Origin: Cephalotrichum gorgonifer
Lineage: Eukaryota; Ascomycota; Sordariomycetes; Microascales; Microascaceae
Assembly (NCBI GenBank): GCA_900312665.1
Contig: ONZQ02000008.1
Span: 1,487,302 to 1,551,301, forward strand
Length of the DNA stretch: 64,000 bases
Direction of reading: 5' to 3'
Shown: piece by piece, positions 34,722 to 47,592 of the stretch
Numbering within the stretch: position 1 is the stretch's first letter
Layout of the letters: each line of letters starts with the position of its first letter
Position numbers and translations under genes: made by a program
The notes under the pieces: generated by a model
The model's input: the letters and a program-made list of their open reading frames with translations, nothing else
What the model was told of the DNA's origin: nothing
The model's database searches: none

Positions 34722-35314
34722 TTCTGGTGATTCGTTATGAAGATTTTGGAAGTTACGAATATGTCATAACTGGTGTTCTTGTCGGCGAGGTGGCTACTTC
34801 ATTCAGATTCTGAGCTTGGAGGAGCGGCATAATAAATGCACAGTTGTGCAGAGTGTACAAATGACCTTTTCATTGGCTCTCACTTCTTGCTCTTACATTT
34901 CCACCTTCGAAGACGTCATGTGATTCTCAGTGGGTGTTCATGTTCATAGCTGGGTTGGACTCTCTATAGTCAGTCCTCTGGACGGCATGCGAGTTCCATG
35001 AAGGATGTGTGGCTGGGCATGTGGAATTCATATGAGCAGGAACCGAGACTTATATGAACACATAGTTCTCATCCGAAGGACATCATGCCGGATCCTGGTG
35101 CCCATACTGTAACTCCTAGTCTAACTGGTACCGAAAAGAGTTGAGTCAGGTCAATTACAGTAAAGATGGGGAAGAGAGAAAGAGCTTGACTTGATGTCTG
35201 TACCTTTGAAGGAGGGACAGAGCTACTTGATTAGATTAGACAGGACCTTTCAGGATCTGTACAAAAAGCAACACAGAAATTAGACAACAGGAGACCGGCC
35301 CACCCACCGGCCTT
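34722..35314. other. Intergenic between NLR start and oxidase 3' end
   Basis: Promoter of the NACHT gene and 3' flank of the oxidase gene. No gene seen. Confidence 0.5.
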
Positions 35315-37349
35315 CTACAAATACACTCGGCATACTCTCCCATCAACTTCGCTCCAGGCCTCACTGCCAACACACGTAAAACACCAAAACACGTCATCCG
35401 GATCCACGCTTCGTTTGACCTCAACAAGCCTCTCGTAGTTATCTCCCCAAAAGGCTTGTTGCCAGTTAGGTTCGTACGGGAATGCCTGCGCCCAGTGTCA
35501 GCCAAGAATATCTAACCTCAGGAATCCTCCCAAGTGACTTACCTCGTTAAGATAGCTGCCGGTAGAATGGGATAACTTCCTGAATGGCTCAACGATCTCG
35601 TTAATATGTATCTCAGCCTCGAGTCTGGCCGTTTCGTTCAAGGGTGAAAACGGCACATAAGCAACTACAAATTGACTTGGTTAGCGCCGTCAAACAAGCA
35701 GTGATTCACACGGGGTCAACATACGAGCCAGGGCGTAAGAGCTCCGCCAGCCTGGATTGACAGCATTACCCCCACCACGAATATCCACTTGGTGAACGCC
35801 CTTCCCAGAGACGAGGAACACCGACAGACCGATCCCCACGCCCGCGACTCCCCTTGCCGCCTTCGAAAGGGCCTCAGGGTCGCTGGTGAGGGCGTTGTTG
35901 TCGAGTAACCTGGATGTGGTATACTGATTCACGCCACCCTCCCTCTCATCATAAAACCCTTGTATGAAATCTCGGTACGAATCGTGTGTAGTTATCTGTT
36001 CGACGAAGAGCTTCACAGCGCCGGGCCACCGCTTGTTGATCGTGTCGTTGACGGGCTTCCAGAGATCGAGGAGAGTATTAGGGTCAGTAGTGTCCTGCAC
36101 CATCAGATATCCGACCATCCCGCTTATCCGGTCCGGAGTACCAGGCGCTGGCGCCGGGTTCGGGCGGTCGGCCATAACGTTTATGCTCCCCGACACGCCT
36201 TCATCGCCCAGACGAGGGAGCTCTCCAAGGATATAGGCAGCTATATCGTACATTTCGGGCTGAGTGTGATCTGTCATCATCATGTAGCGCATGCCGACTA
36301 CCTTGGGGGTCTCGTAGCTCCTGAGGGTGATGGAAGTGATGACACCGAAGGTGGAACCGCCTCCCTACACCTATGTCAGTGAAATAATATCGTAAGAATC
36401 TAGCGGAACAAACTAACCCCTCTCACAGCCCAGAAGAGGTCAGGATGCGAGTACTCGTTGACCGTAATAATATCTCCCGAGGGAACCACCATTTCTACCT
36501 CCAGGACGTTATCCGCCCCCAGTCCGTACCGTGGGGACAGCGGCGAGTGGCCTCCACCAGTGACGTACCCTGCAATGCCGACTGTCCTCCCGTTCCCGCC
36601 CACGATGGTCAGGTTATACGCGTCGAGAGAGTCGTACAGCTTCTCCAACATTGTACCAGGACCGGCGGTCACAGCGCTGCCGTGGATCGTAACGTTGCAG
36701 CCCTTGGGCTTGAACCCGTCAGTGTGTACCTCAACGTCTTGCATATGGTGGACCCAGATAGACAAGGAGTTAGGGGCGTTCGACCGGCCTAGGTAGTCGT
36801 GGCCTGTATTTTTGACGTTCAACCTGATGTTATGCTTGCGTGCTACGAGAGAGTTCTAACGTCAGTTGCATTGTCTAACTTCACCCCCTTGGGACAACTC
36901 GGAGGAGGGAACAGCCAGGGATAGGACCCACCGAAGTTGATGCTAAGCCTAACATGTTCAGCGGTCGTCGCATTAACAACATATGCAGGATACCCCTCCG
37001 GACTGCATGGATACTTCGGACCAGGAAGACACGTATCATTCGTGAACTGATTCCAAACCATGGAAATAGGGTCCTCGACATGGAATGCCCAGTCGCTCCA
37101 GGCCTCGGTGACGTTCTGGCACCTGCCAGAATCAAACGTGGCTTGCTTGGCGTGGCATACCGCGGCGGGGGGTACCGGCTGCAGGAGCCTCCCTTCGAGG
37201 GTGTTGTTAAACTTCTCCCATTTCGCCGGGGAGGGCCATTCGCTGTCGCCCGGGATCGTCTTGCATTGGTGTCGGGGTGCTCCCGCCAGCGAGGAGACCG
37301 GGAGGAGAGCACCGAGGAGAAAACGAAGCGTAGGGTGGGTGAGGCGCAT
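35315..37349 (-). CDS. Secreted FAD-linked oxidase (berberine-bridge-enzyme-like)
   Basis: Five exons join in phase: 37349-36932, 36842-36418, 36364-35725, 35664-35543 and 35485-35315 (591 residues). A signal peptide (FLLGALLPVSSLAGAP) is followed by the FAD_binding_4 domain: KHNIRLNVKNTGHDYLGRS, GNGRTVGIAGYVTGGGHSPL, GLGADNVLEVEMV, DLFWAVRG|GGGSTFGV. The GH dyad in TGHD is the usual 8-alpha-histidyl FAD site. The second covalent Cys of plant BBE is not evident. The BBE C-terminal motif is EPNWQQAFWGDNYERLVEVK ending FWCFTCVGSEAW. Such oxidases act on sugars, alkaloids or polyketides outside the cell or in biosynthetic clusters; substrate unknown. It looks intact. Confidence 0.88.
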
Positions 37350-37946
37350 ATTGGCTTAGTAAAGGAGCCGATCGACTGTACTTTCAAGGCCGGGGGTGAT
37401 GATGCATTGTCATTGAACGCATTAGAGTTTCGGCGGGAGAGAGTATATTATATAGAAAAGGTCCAACGATTGTCCCTAGTGACCTTCGGAGGAAATACCA
37501 ACCCGTCGGATCGGCCTGATTATCTTAATTCCACTGAGTTAGAATCCTCAATTCATGGGGAGCAGGGCTTGGGCGAGGACAAGTCCTTGGCTGATGGTGT
37601 ATTTCTGGAACCTGATGCCGATCTTCGTTAATCCACGCGTACTTGTAATACGCGGAATACGCCCTGCGCCCCGCTACACAACTACATGTGGCCGGCGCCA
37701 ATCACATCATCAAACGAGCTTTCCTTCCTTGGCCTTTTAGACGAACGTGCGCCGAAATGAGGCGTCAGCGTATTCTTGGACCTGGGACCCGACAACTGTC
37801 CGTGGATTGGATGGGATGGGATTCTGCGCACACTCGCCACTACTCGGCCCCAAGTTAGGTTAAACCCGTTCCCATGATCTCCCCAATGGGAATATACGCG
37901 GTACTAGCTCTCGTATGATGTAATATACTAATTCAAGCTGTACGTC
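37350..37946. other. Intergenic
   Basis: Promoter of the oxidase and 3' flank of the GH114 gene. No gene seen. Confidence 0.5.
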
Positions 37947-39138
37947 TCAAATAGGCAATGTTGCAGTCCGCACCTGGCCCATCTCCACCTCGCTCTGGCA
38001 GTACTGTCCCCAGCCATCAAGCTGACCCGACTCGTGCTTAAGAACCAAGCTAAACCCCTCGTTTCCAACCTCTGTTTTATTTCTGTTACAGTAGTACTCC
38101 CAGTCGTTGATCGTCAATTCCGTGCTCCCCCCCTCCAGAGAGCCCGGGTACTCGATCTCAAACACCGGCAGCTTTTTCCCGTCCGTCCTGTTCTCACCTG
38201 TAACGAAGGCCTGGAACTCAGGGCAGTAGGCCTCGTGCACGCCGGGAAGGCGGCCGTTGAGGCCCTGGCAGTCCTCGAGAACGGCGAAGTCGACGATGGA
38301 GACGAGGTCGGATGCGATGTGTGGGGCGTTCTTTTGGCCGAACATCAGCGGGACACCGCGGTGGGTGGGAGTGTTGTGCGCGAGTGTGGCGAGGGATTTC
38401 ACATAGCCTATCACGTCAGATCGCGTTAGGTTCCAGCCGGTTTTGTCCACACCTTCCTCGTCTTGGTCCTGTTAGTTTCCGGTTAGTAGATGCGTCATGG
38501 GATGGCTTCTTCCACTGCGCTTCATGCGACGGAGAGCGAAAGTAAAGATGGGCTGGGAGATGCAGTGGACTTACATAGCCGTCGATGTTATCTGCGTCGA
38601 CCCCATCACACCCGATCTCAGCGGCCTTGATGATTCGCTCCTTCATGAACTGGACGACGTCGGGTCGCCGTATGTCGACCCAGTACTCGGGATAGTCCTC
38701 GTACGACTTCCCAAGGGCATCTTGGGGGAATTCAGGGTAGTCGTCCTCATACGATTCGATGGCGCCTACGTTCACGTAGCAGAGAACCACGTTATCGATG
38801 CCATCCGCAGGTGATTTCTTGCACGGGGTGTTAGTCTCACTGCAAACTACGTTTCTTGATAGGCGGGTTAACCAGCACTCGGGACGGGATACGCTACTCA
38901 CGAGTGCTGGGATGATGTCGGGGTGGTCTAAGGCGTGGAAATAATCGATGTCCCACACCCGGGCGTCTAGGGGGATCACGGATTGCGTTATATCCACGGG
39001 GGCGTGTATGACGATTTGCCATTTGACGCCAGGTTTCCATATCGAGGGAAGGCCGTAGTCACAAGGCTCCTCTGGTGGGGAGGGAAAGGCGAGTGTCGTA
39101 GCCGCAAGGCAAAACGCGAGGGTGAAACGGGTATGCAT
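37947..39138 (-). CDS. Secreted GH114-type (endo-alpha-1,4-polygalactosaminidase-like) enzyme
   Basis: Exons 39138-38902, 38817-38575 and 38468-37947 join in phase. The first intron is an 84-base in-frame intron ending after CTAAC..CAAG. The ATG at 39138 gives a signal peptide (HTRFTLAFCLAATTLAFPS). The TIM-barrel core reads WQIVIHAPVDI, DIDYFHALDHPDIIPAL, VVLCYVNVGAIESYEDD, PEYWVDIRRPDVVQF and IGCDGVDADNIDGY|DQDEEG. These Asp/Glu-rich strand ends match the GH114/spherulin-4-like fold. The enzyme is expected to cut galactosaminogalactan-type polymers of fungal walls or biofilms. Intact. Confidence 0.8.
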
Positions 39139-41526
39139 GGCGGGGGGATTTAAATTTGGGTGTCCAAGGTCGTAGCTGTCCACGTGGGGTGAGTATGGCT
39201 TGATCGCTTCTCTATCTTCCTTATATCGGTGTATAGGTGAAGTGCCACACCACTATTATGGTAAGTGGTGATTCTGTGGAAGTCTGACTAACCTCTGGCT
39301 ATGAGGTTGATCGTCCAGACTACTCTCCCGCTGGATGTGTCTTACGGAAGTGAGAAAATCCACACACAGGCCTAATTCAACCTCACTCAAGTAAGAGGTG
39401 AACTAAAAAACACCTAGGGGAGAGAGCCTAGACGGCGTGGGAAAATCAGGGGATCGACAATGGAAAAACCAGGAATAGGAAAAGCCAGGAGGCGCCTGAA
39501 GCTAACAGCGAGGAGGGTCTAATATCTATTCACAAGTGAAGGATTCACGACGGTTGTCACGACGGCTGTTAGAATATTGCCAAATCTCCTTTCTCAATAT
39601 TATGATATAGCAGAAGCTCTGACACCCCGGCAGCCCGGGGGTTGGGACGCGTAGTCGGGATATTGACAGTCGAGCCGTTGTCCATTGACGTGCGCACATC
39701 GTGAATATAGCCGGTTAGGCGACCCGGCACTTGAGCTGTTTGAAGTACACAGAGCGGGGGCAAAATCTTCTTTCAGTGTGGCACACGATGCAGGGGCGAG
39801 TCGGAGGATGGTAAATATAGTGCCCAGGCTGGCTCCTACGCCCCGCAATCCTGCCGGTGGAAGGGAATGGAAAGATTTGAACGCTTCGTCTTGGCTGCGG
39901 CACACGGCATTTGTGTGATACTCTCTATATATACATTTGATTAAGGAAATTTTGGGGACTGAGCCTCTTGACCGACAATATGTGGAATCCTCATCGGGTG
40001 CATAGGCTATGAGGTCTGCTATGAAATGGGATTTATGTTATAGCAATCTCCACGAACCATTTAACCGCCGCCTGGCAAGGCTTGGCAAGGGAAAAGTCTA
40101 ACTGTCCGTATTACCCACTGAAGTATACTATAACGATCGGAGAAATAGAATAAGCATTGTTGACGTGACCAGACTTGGCGTGATCTACAAGATCAACGTG
40201 GGGATCGCCAGGGGAAAGCTACCCATGATATTGCGATTCTACTCTTGTGCAGGGTGTTGATACCAATTATAGCAATTTAACTCACTGCTATTCGTGCCTT
40301 CCTTTACGCCTTCACATTATCAAACTCGTTCGGGAGTGTCAACGTTTGAACCTTTAAACCGAGAACTCTGGATGACCGATGTGCGGTTTGGTAAAGCGGG
40401 GAGTTGGCTGACCTGAAATCCTACTCAAATCACGGCAAATACATAAGCTGATAATGAGATACGCCTCCTGAAGAGACATAGCCAAAATGAAGCTGCCTTA
40501 CTTACTAACTGCTACGCTCCGGAAAATCGACCTCCGCAGCTAGCCTCTGTATCCAAGCCGTACCAGATCCCGGGGACTCCCAGCCCAGCTACCAACCCGT
40601 TATCCCCCACTTTGGACTCGGCTGGACGATTCATAGGATTAAGGTTGCTGACCGAGTATCATGGAATGCCTTGTGCGTAAAGTGAGCACGTGGTGAAATC
40701 CACGTTGTGGTGGCGAGAGAGCGGGCTAGGGGGCATGAAGCATACTGTTTATATCAATGCAGTCGCCTCAGCAAATTCTACTCGAACAACTGCCATTTCC
40801 TTGCTATTCTTTGTATCCTAATCTGCCATGTCTTCGTATGCATCCTGAGAGGGCAAGGATATATCACGTACCCAAAAGTATGCCTTGGAGGAAACTTGCT
40901 AGCCACACTTGAGTGCAAGAAGACATAGGCGGGCATTCAGGCTCGCCTTTGGAAAATTACGTGTTTGGCCTAGAAATTTCATACATACACACCATGTCGT
41001 ACAAGCCATACTTCATCATATAGGCCATGATATTTAATTATCGAAGATATCCCCGAATTGAGATCTATCCAAATTGAGAGCCCCTTAATTTAGAGATTTT
41101 AGGGACTTAAAGAGCCCTCAATTTGGGCCCCAGAGACTCCTCATTTTGGGACCCAAAGAGCTCTTGCTTTAGGTAATTCTACTATAAGGGTATAAGGTTG
41201 AGCTCATATGCTTAGAATTATATTTTATACACTATAATTGAATATGCTCCCTCCATTTCTAGTTGACATATCCCAGTAGAGGTAGAACCAGATTTCCCAA
41301 AACTCGAGTTTGCAGTCTACACTTGCCCATGCCTTGCCGTGCTAGAGGTTCTGATTCTCTCCAGTTGTGTTTTCACTCGGCACGTCCTTAACGCTAATCC
41401 TACGAGTAATGAACTGCACTTGTTTGACACAGAATGGAAGAGGCGAGGTTCCACATTCCCCAAGCATAAAGGCTCCCTATTCCGCCTACAGAATCTCACC
41501 CGTCCTTGTGACTGGCGGGTCCTTCA
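39139..41526. other. Long intergenic region, no gene seen
   Basis: 2.4 kb with only short frames. A nested hairpin lies at 39248-39321. An AT-rich stretch at 41030-41230 has loosely repeated CTCAATTTGGG / CTCATTTTGGG words. Could hold decayed repeats; nothing coding is supported. Confidence 0.5.
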
Positions 41527-43253
41527 CTAAGCCCTATCGAACCAGATCTTATCCTTCAAGGAGCTCTCAAACTCAATTCCAAGCCGCGCAACCTTCCCAT
41601 CGGGCCCAACAACAAACTCCGCTTTCACGGCTTCCTGTAACATCGGGGACCTCGCCAGTGTGTTCAAGTAGCAGATGAAGTGCTCTCCCGAGACGTGTTC
41701 CAGATCAAACACGATGTCCCACTCACTCTGATCCTTTACGGCATGCAGAACACTGGCCGTCCCTTCTGCGACTGGAATATCGCTCTCGGGCAGGGCAACG
41801 GCGAAGGTAAGGGAGCGGTAGGCCGGGTGGAAGTACGTCCCGGCGTAGTCCTGCAAGGGCAAGGAATGCGGTAGGGGCGGGTCCGGAATACTCGGGAAGG
41901 CTTTCTCTCGCCCCTTGAGATAGCTTTCCTCTCTCGAGTTGAGCAGGTTCTCCCACTTCTCCGTGGAGTCGACCCGGTCGTCCTCCGGTACCTCAAGGAA
42001 GTCGTCCACAAGCCGATAGAAGACCGTTTCGGATGCTATTATGCCTGACAAGTCCGCGTTCGTCGTGACAACGGCACCCCATTTGAGGTCCGGGAAGTAG
42101 CCGGCCATTGCTGTGAAGCCGGGTACCGCGCCGCTGTGGTAGACGTAATGGTGGCCCCTATAGGAACTGACGAACCACCCCGCGGCATAGAGCGGCGTTG
42201 TTCGGTACTTCGCCGGCATTGCATCTCCGATAATCACGGGAGAAGTGAGGGTCTTGTACGACTCCTCCGATATAGGGAGCCCCGCACCACCGTTTATCAT
42301 GGCGCGGAGGTACTTGGTCATGTCAGCCACGTTGGTGATCACGCCGCCGTCACCCACAACACAGCTGTCCCACCACGGCTGCGGGTTGATGGTCTTGGTA
42401 AGGCTGCTGTAAGCGGACCCCTCGGCAAGGGTGTGCGGGATTGTGTCTCGCGCCTTGGAGAGCTCTACAGTGCTCGAGGTCATCCCCAGGGGCCCGAAAA
42501 AGGCCTCCTCGTAGATCTCACCCAGGAATTTTCCGGTGATGCTCTCTATGACATGCTGAAGGACCATGAAACCGATATTGAAGTACTGGAACTTCTCGCG
42601 GAGCTCGGCAGACATTGGGAGGTGTCGGAGAGAACGGACTGCATCCTTGACGGTAAAGCCCGGGCCGCCGTAACTCATGTCGTGTCGAGGGTAGCCAAGG
42701 CGATGAACCAGGGCGTCTTTGAGGGTAGCATGGCGGGTGGTGTAGTCGTCGGAGAGGAGGAAATCTCCCGGGATGATATCGTGGATCTTGCTGTTCAGCG
42801 TGAGTGGCTTATCGGACTCCACAGTTGACTCAAGAACGTGGAGCAGGATTGCGCCGACGGTGCTCTTGGTGATGGAGCCGATGTAAAAGAGTGTCTCCGG
42901 GGTGACCGCGACCTTTCCATCGAGCGTCGCATGTCCATAGCCCTACACACAGTCAGCTTCTTTGTGTCACGTAGGGGCGGGCGGGAGACCCCCCCCCCCC
43001 AAGGGGGAATGTTTCTTACGGAAAGGTACGTCTCATCGCCATGAACCACACCGATCGCGACACCGGGGACGTGGTATTTTTCCCTAGTAGAGTCGATAAA
43101 CTTCTTGAACCCGTCGTTCAGAGGGTTCCCCTTCGTTTGAAGGGTTACAGAGGTCTCGGGTTGGCGCTCCTGGGTAGGGAGAACTATAGCAGCATCGCCC
43201 ACCGACGAGGCGATGGCCGACCCAGCGCGGTGGGCAGAAGAGATGCGCGCCAT
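41527..43253 (-). CDS. Serine beta-lactamase-fold hydrolase/transferase
   Basis: Exons 43253-43020 and 42942-41527 join in phase (77-base intron with a 12-base G run on the coding strand), giving 549 residues. The active-site SxxK is GSITKST (Ser about 101, Lys about 104), the YxN motif is FQYFNIGFMVLQ and the HxG box is YVYHSGAVPGFTAM. ADMTKYLRAMINGG is typical of the class C/D-aminopeptidase group. The C-terminal 130 residues are a beta-barrel-like lipocalin-type domain. Fungal members range from esterases to acyltransferases (LovD-like). No signal peptide is evident from the chosen start, so a cytosolic role is likely. Confidence 0.85.
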
Positions 43254-44792
43254 TGAGCGAATGGAAGGAGGAAAAGAGCTGTAAATGACAACGTGCAGTT
43301 GAGGGGGTTTTGGCCGTCTCTGGTGATGAGAATGGAGGCTAAGAAGGTCAGTATCATTAGCTGAGGGGGGGCGATCGGGTAGGTAGCAGAAATTTGTCTC
43401 CAGCTCGTTAGGCCAGGTCGTATTGTAAGACACCCACTTGAAGGAATAATTGTCCAAGTATGGCCTAAAAGGGCAGGTGGATTTGGTTGACCAGCCTTAG
43501 GGCGTGTGGTAAGGCTAGACAAATACCAATTACCTAGTGCGTTTTGTTCTCAACAACCCACCTCTCCTCCGCGGCAAGTTTCACGGGCGATTGTGGTGAC
43601 TGCGGGGTATTAATATGGTACGAGTATGGAAAGTAATGCATCATGTATGTGAGTAGAAACCCCGTCGATCAATGCTATCTGCTGCCCCCAAGGCATCATT
43701 TAGGGAGTCCAGCATGCGTTTTGTTCATAACCTTATCCAGCAGAACACAAGCCAACAATGAAATATCAAGGCGTTCACACTCAAATTTGACAGGGCAACC
43801 TGACTCTCGCCTCGGGGGGCCGCGTTTCAGCGGCTTGAGTCCGAGCCCGACTTTCGGGGAACATGAGGTGTCTTATCACCGTGTGGGGCAACCTTCTTCA
43901 ACACCTCTGCTGACATATTGACAAAGTGTCTGCTGGCGCCCCGGAAGAGCTGATGCGTTCCATTCTCCATTCTCCATTCTCTGGCTACCGCGGTCGAATC
44001 TCTTACTCGGCGCCGTGGATCTCGAAGAGCCTGTCCCGGATGCTAACTACGCCCGTGTGGGATGATATTTCACATCTAGATATGGTGGTGACGGAGGGCT
44101 TGAGAATATGGAGTGTGAGGGGATCGCGGCGGAATATATAGAGTCAACTCTTGGTGATTCTCGGGAAGAGGCCCCTTAACAAGAATTGGACTGTGGAAGA
44201 GAGGGAAGGGCTTTCGCGCGCGATAAGTTATCGGAGTGAGGACTGGAACGACTGACTGGGGGCACGCTTTAAAAAAATGGTTCAGGTGCAGTTGTGATTG
44301 AGATGGGTGGTATTGCTGGAAGTGATCTCGCGCCCATTGATACGCTCTGGGTTATTTCATCAGTAATGGGATTTTCAATATAGTTGTCTATACACGACTC
44401 TATCCCTATGGAGAGGGACGACAATGTAGCCCCTCCCCCCCCCCCCCCGGCAACGGTAATATCCCTTGCACACCTCGGATTTCATCATGTCCTTCCGCCC
44501 TAGATTTGATACTATTAGCGCCCTATTATTAGTCGCTTTCTCCCGACGAAAGCTAGTTATAGTGTTGGTGGAGTCAAAGCATGATGACGCTATCTTCGGA
44601 TGAAGGACCTTGATGGACAACCCTTTGGTCCTCTAAACGTAAATACGTCCCATCGACGCCTTTGTTCCTCCCGGATGGATATCCTCTCCTGGAACCACCC
44701 AAGTAAATTTTCCCCTCATCACTTACGAGGCACGTATTGAAATCCCTTGACACCATCCCTCCCGCTTTTTTGGTTTTCACCTAGAACGAACA
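43254..44792. other. Intergenic region, no gene seen
   Basis: Short frames only. Holds a CCATTCT triple repeat near 43970 and a 14-C run at 44435-44448. Confidence 0.5.
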
Positions 44793-45241
44793 ATGTCGCT
44801 TCCCGAGACCGACGTGGAGAGAATAGCGAAAGGCTGGGCCATCGCAATGCGATATTCCGAAGAAAGACTCCGCAAGGTGTATAAACTGGACGGAGAGGCT
44901 CTGGACACGGCAATACACGAGGGGCGTCTCGTTCTAGAGACGGTCTGCCTATTTGTACACTCGTGTGTCAAGCGTGGCCAGTATAGGTGAAGCACCCTGG
45001 GCCAAGGCGACAGTCGCATGGTGTGGCTAACGGCTGTTAAAACAGGTTGCCATTAGACTTCTGGCGCATACTGCATTCCGAGTATGGAATTGTGGTCTAC
45101 CCGTCGGCACTGCTAGAGGAAGTGGATGTCCACGGAGTGGGATTGGATACAACATTTACGGATATCTACAGTGGGCACATCGGTGAGGGGAATTTTATGC
45201 GCGTGTCAGATCATAATATTGTAGCTGACGTTTCAGTATAG
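44793..45241 (+). CDS. Hypothetical protein, 129 residues
   Basis: Two exons (44793-44986, 45046-45241) join in phase with GT..ACAG borders. The product has an N-terminal helical part (ERIAKGWAIAMRYSEERLRK) and a beta-richer C-terminal half (PLDFWRILHSEYGIVVYPSA). No signal peptide, membrane segment or known motif. The clean splice and codon use support a real gene, but with no recognised family this remains tentative. Confidence 0.5.
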
Positions 45242-45845
45242 CCATGTTCGGCCGATGCTGCTCCAAACACCCACCGCCTTGCCCGTTCCAGTACCTCCAA
45301 GAGCCACCCCCAGTCTATGAGAAATGACGGCGGACTCGCGTGAGAAAGAACATGAATGACGAAGGGCATACGGAGCGACAGGATGATTATTGGTATAGGG
45401 GAGTAAAGGGATCAATGGAATTAAATTCAAAAAGATGCATAACTCATCTTTTCTTGGGTAAATAGTTGACTTGATGGTGGCGGGGGAAACCGCATTTACT
45501 TGCCCTAGGAGACCTGTCAGACAGCGCGTGTCAGACAGCCCGTGCCAACGAAATTGAGAAGGCACCATTTCTGCTTACCTGCTTACGCCATTTTCTTCTC
45601 TTTTTCCTTTTCTGGGTGTGCATGATGCAAGACGGCTGGCCTGCTTATCCCCTGACTGTGATACGGAGGTGGACAGTGGTAGGATACCGATCCTCCACTT
45701 GCACTGCCACCCCAGTCTGACACACTTGTCAGCACAACCTCCTTCATTTTGTTTTTTTCCCCTTTAAACTTGACCCACGACGCGGTCCGGGGCCGTGAGC
45801 TTTACTCCCCTCACATCTTAACTTTCATCTAACCTTCTTTACACG
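45242..45845. other. Intergenic, promoter of the glycosyltransferase
   Basis: Contains a 14-bp tandem duplication (GTCAGACAGCGCGT then GTCAGACAGCCCGT, 45516-45543). No gene seen. Confidence 0.5.
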
Positions 45846-47592
45846 ATGCGAAACAAACTGTTCGTCCTGGGCTCCGTCCTCATCGCCGGGATCGCCCTTT
45901 TCTGGTCCCGGTACTGGTCGGTCCCATTACCGCGTGAGCCCTTTATAATCGGCAAGAACAATACGGTCCTCTTCATCGTCGACGACCACCATGGGCTCTC
46001 GAACGTGCACGTGGCGACGGCCCACGCCCTCCTGGAGAGACATCCCCACATCAAAGTCCACTTCGCCTCGTTCGCACCCTTGGCGCCGAAACTACAGCGT
46101 GTCTCTGCACACAAGTCGGCGGGCGCGTCGGACCTGGTGTTCCACCAGATCGACGGCCCTTCGCTCGGCGACGCAGTCGAGTTGACTATGGGGAGGAAGA
46201 TAACCATCGCCGACTTCATACACCCACCCGGCATCCGAGGCATCGCCAAGATGTGCGGCGACATGCAGATGTATGTCTCTGGCTGGCCAGCAGAGGAACA
46301 TTTGAAGATATATCATCAACTCAATGATATCATGGACGCCGTGGATCCGGCCGTCGTGGTTCTCGACAGCATATTCCGCCCGGCTACCGACGCCACCCGA
46401 GGTCAGAATCGGCTGCACGCAATCATCACACCGAATACCCTGGTGGATAACTTTATAGGCGATCAGCCCTATGGCAAGATGTTTTGGAAGTACCCAGCGT
46501 AAGTCTCTGCTCAGGCTTGGCTCGTAATTTCCGTTACGCAGGCAACGAATCCTCCAGAGTCCGCCCGAAGGATGCTAACATTGGCTAAATCAGCATGGGA
46601 TCCGGCATCCCTTACCCTGTCCCATGGAGCAGGATCCCGGAAAACATCTACCTGAACATCCGCTTCATCTATTCGATACTGCGGATGCCCGCTATGCGGG
46701 AGAAGGAGGCATACCTCCGAGCGAATGGCATCAAGAACCCCACCAACTTCCTGAAACTGCATGACACGCAGGTGCCCTGGATTACGCAGACGCTGGCCGA
46801 GGCGGCGCGACCGGTCGACTTCGTTCCAGCCAACGTTACCTGCACTGGCCCCATCACCCTCCGCCTGGCCACGGCCGAGGAGCAGGACCCGGAGCTTGTA
46901 ACCTGGCTGTCCCGCGCGCCGACAGTGCTGATTAATCTCGGTAGCGCGTTTAGATATGGACGGGAATTTGCGCTTGCCATGTCGGGTGCCATCGCGCAGG
47001 TGCTCGAGGCTACCGATGTGCAGATTCTGTGGAAGTTCCGCGGGATGGTGGAGGAGGAGTCCGATATTGATGTCGCTTATGGCGGTGAAATCAAGGCGCT
47101 GATACAGCCATTGATCGATAGCGGTAGGCTGAGGGTGGAGAGCTGGTTGGCAGCTGACCCGACGGCGTTGCTCGAGTCTGGCCACATCATTGCCTCCGTC
47201 CACCACGGAGGCGCAGGCTGCTATCACGAAGCCGTTGCGTAAGTGTCCTACTTATTCCCAGGTCGTAGCACCCATCCTATATGAACGTCTTACTGATATA
47301 TCCCCCTAGTACCGGAGTGCCGGCGATGGTCCTCCCAGGATGGGTGGACCTGTACAACTTTGCACAGCTGGCAGAGGATCTCGGCATCGGTGTCTGGGGT
47401 TGTCCGGAGACCAGCCCTCATTGGAACGCGGACTGTTTGAGCAAGGGCTTGCTAAGGCTTGTCGATGGCGGGAAGGAGTCCCTAGCTATACAAGCGGAGG
47501 CGAAGAGGATTGGTGAAATTGCGCAGAAGAATCCCGGCCGCTATGTTGCTGCAAGCATGATTGCAGAGCTGGCAGGGTCTGGGAAGGAGTAA
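45846..47592 (+). CDS. GT1-family UDP-glycosyltransferase
   Basis: Exons 45846-46498, 46594-47238 and 47310-47592 join in phase, 526 residues. Residues 4-21 (KLFVLGSVLIAGIALFW) are a membrane anchor or signal. The N-terminal acceptor domain starts NTVLFIVDDHHGLSNVHVA. The C-terminal donor domain has TVLINLGSAFRYGREF, then ASVHHGGAGCYHEAVA followed by TGVPAMVLPGWVDLYNFAQL, the nucleotide-sugar binding signature of GT1 enzymes. It probably transfers a sugar to a lipid-like or secondary metabolite acceptor. A decayed piece of a similar gene lies at 60924-60972. Confidence 0.85.
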
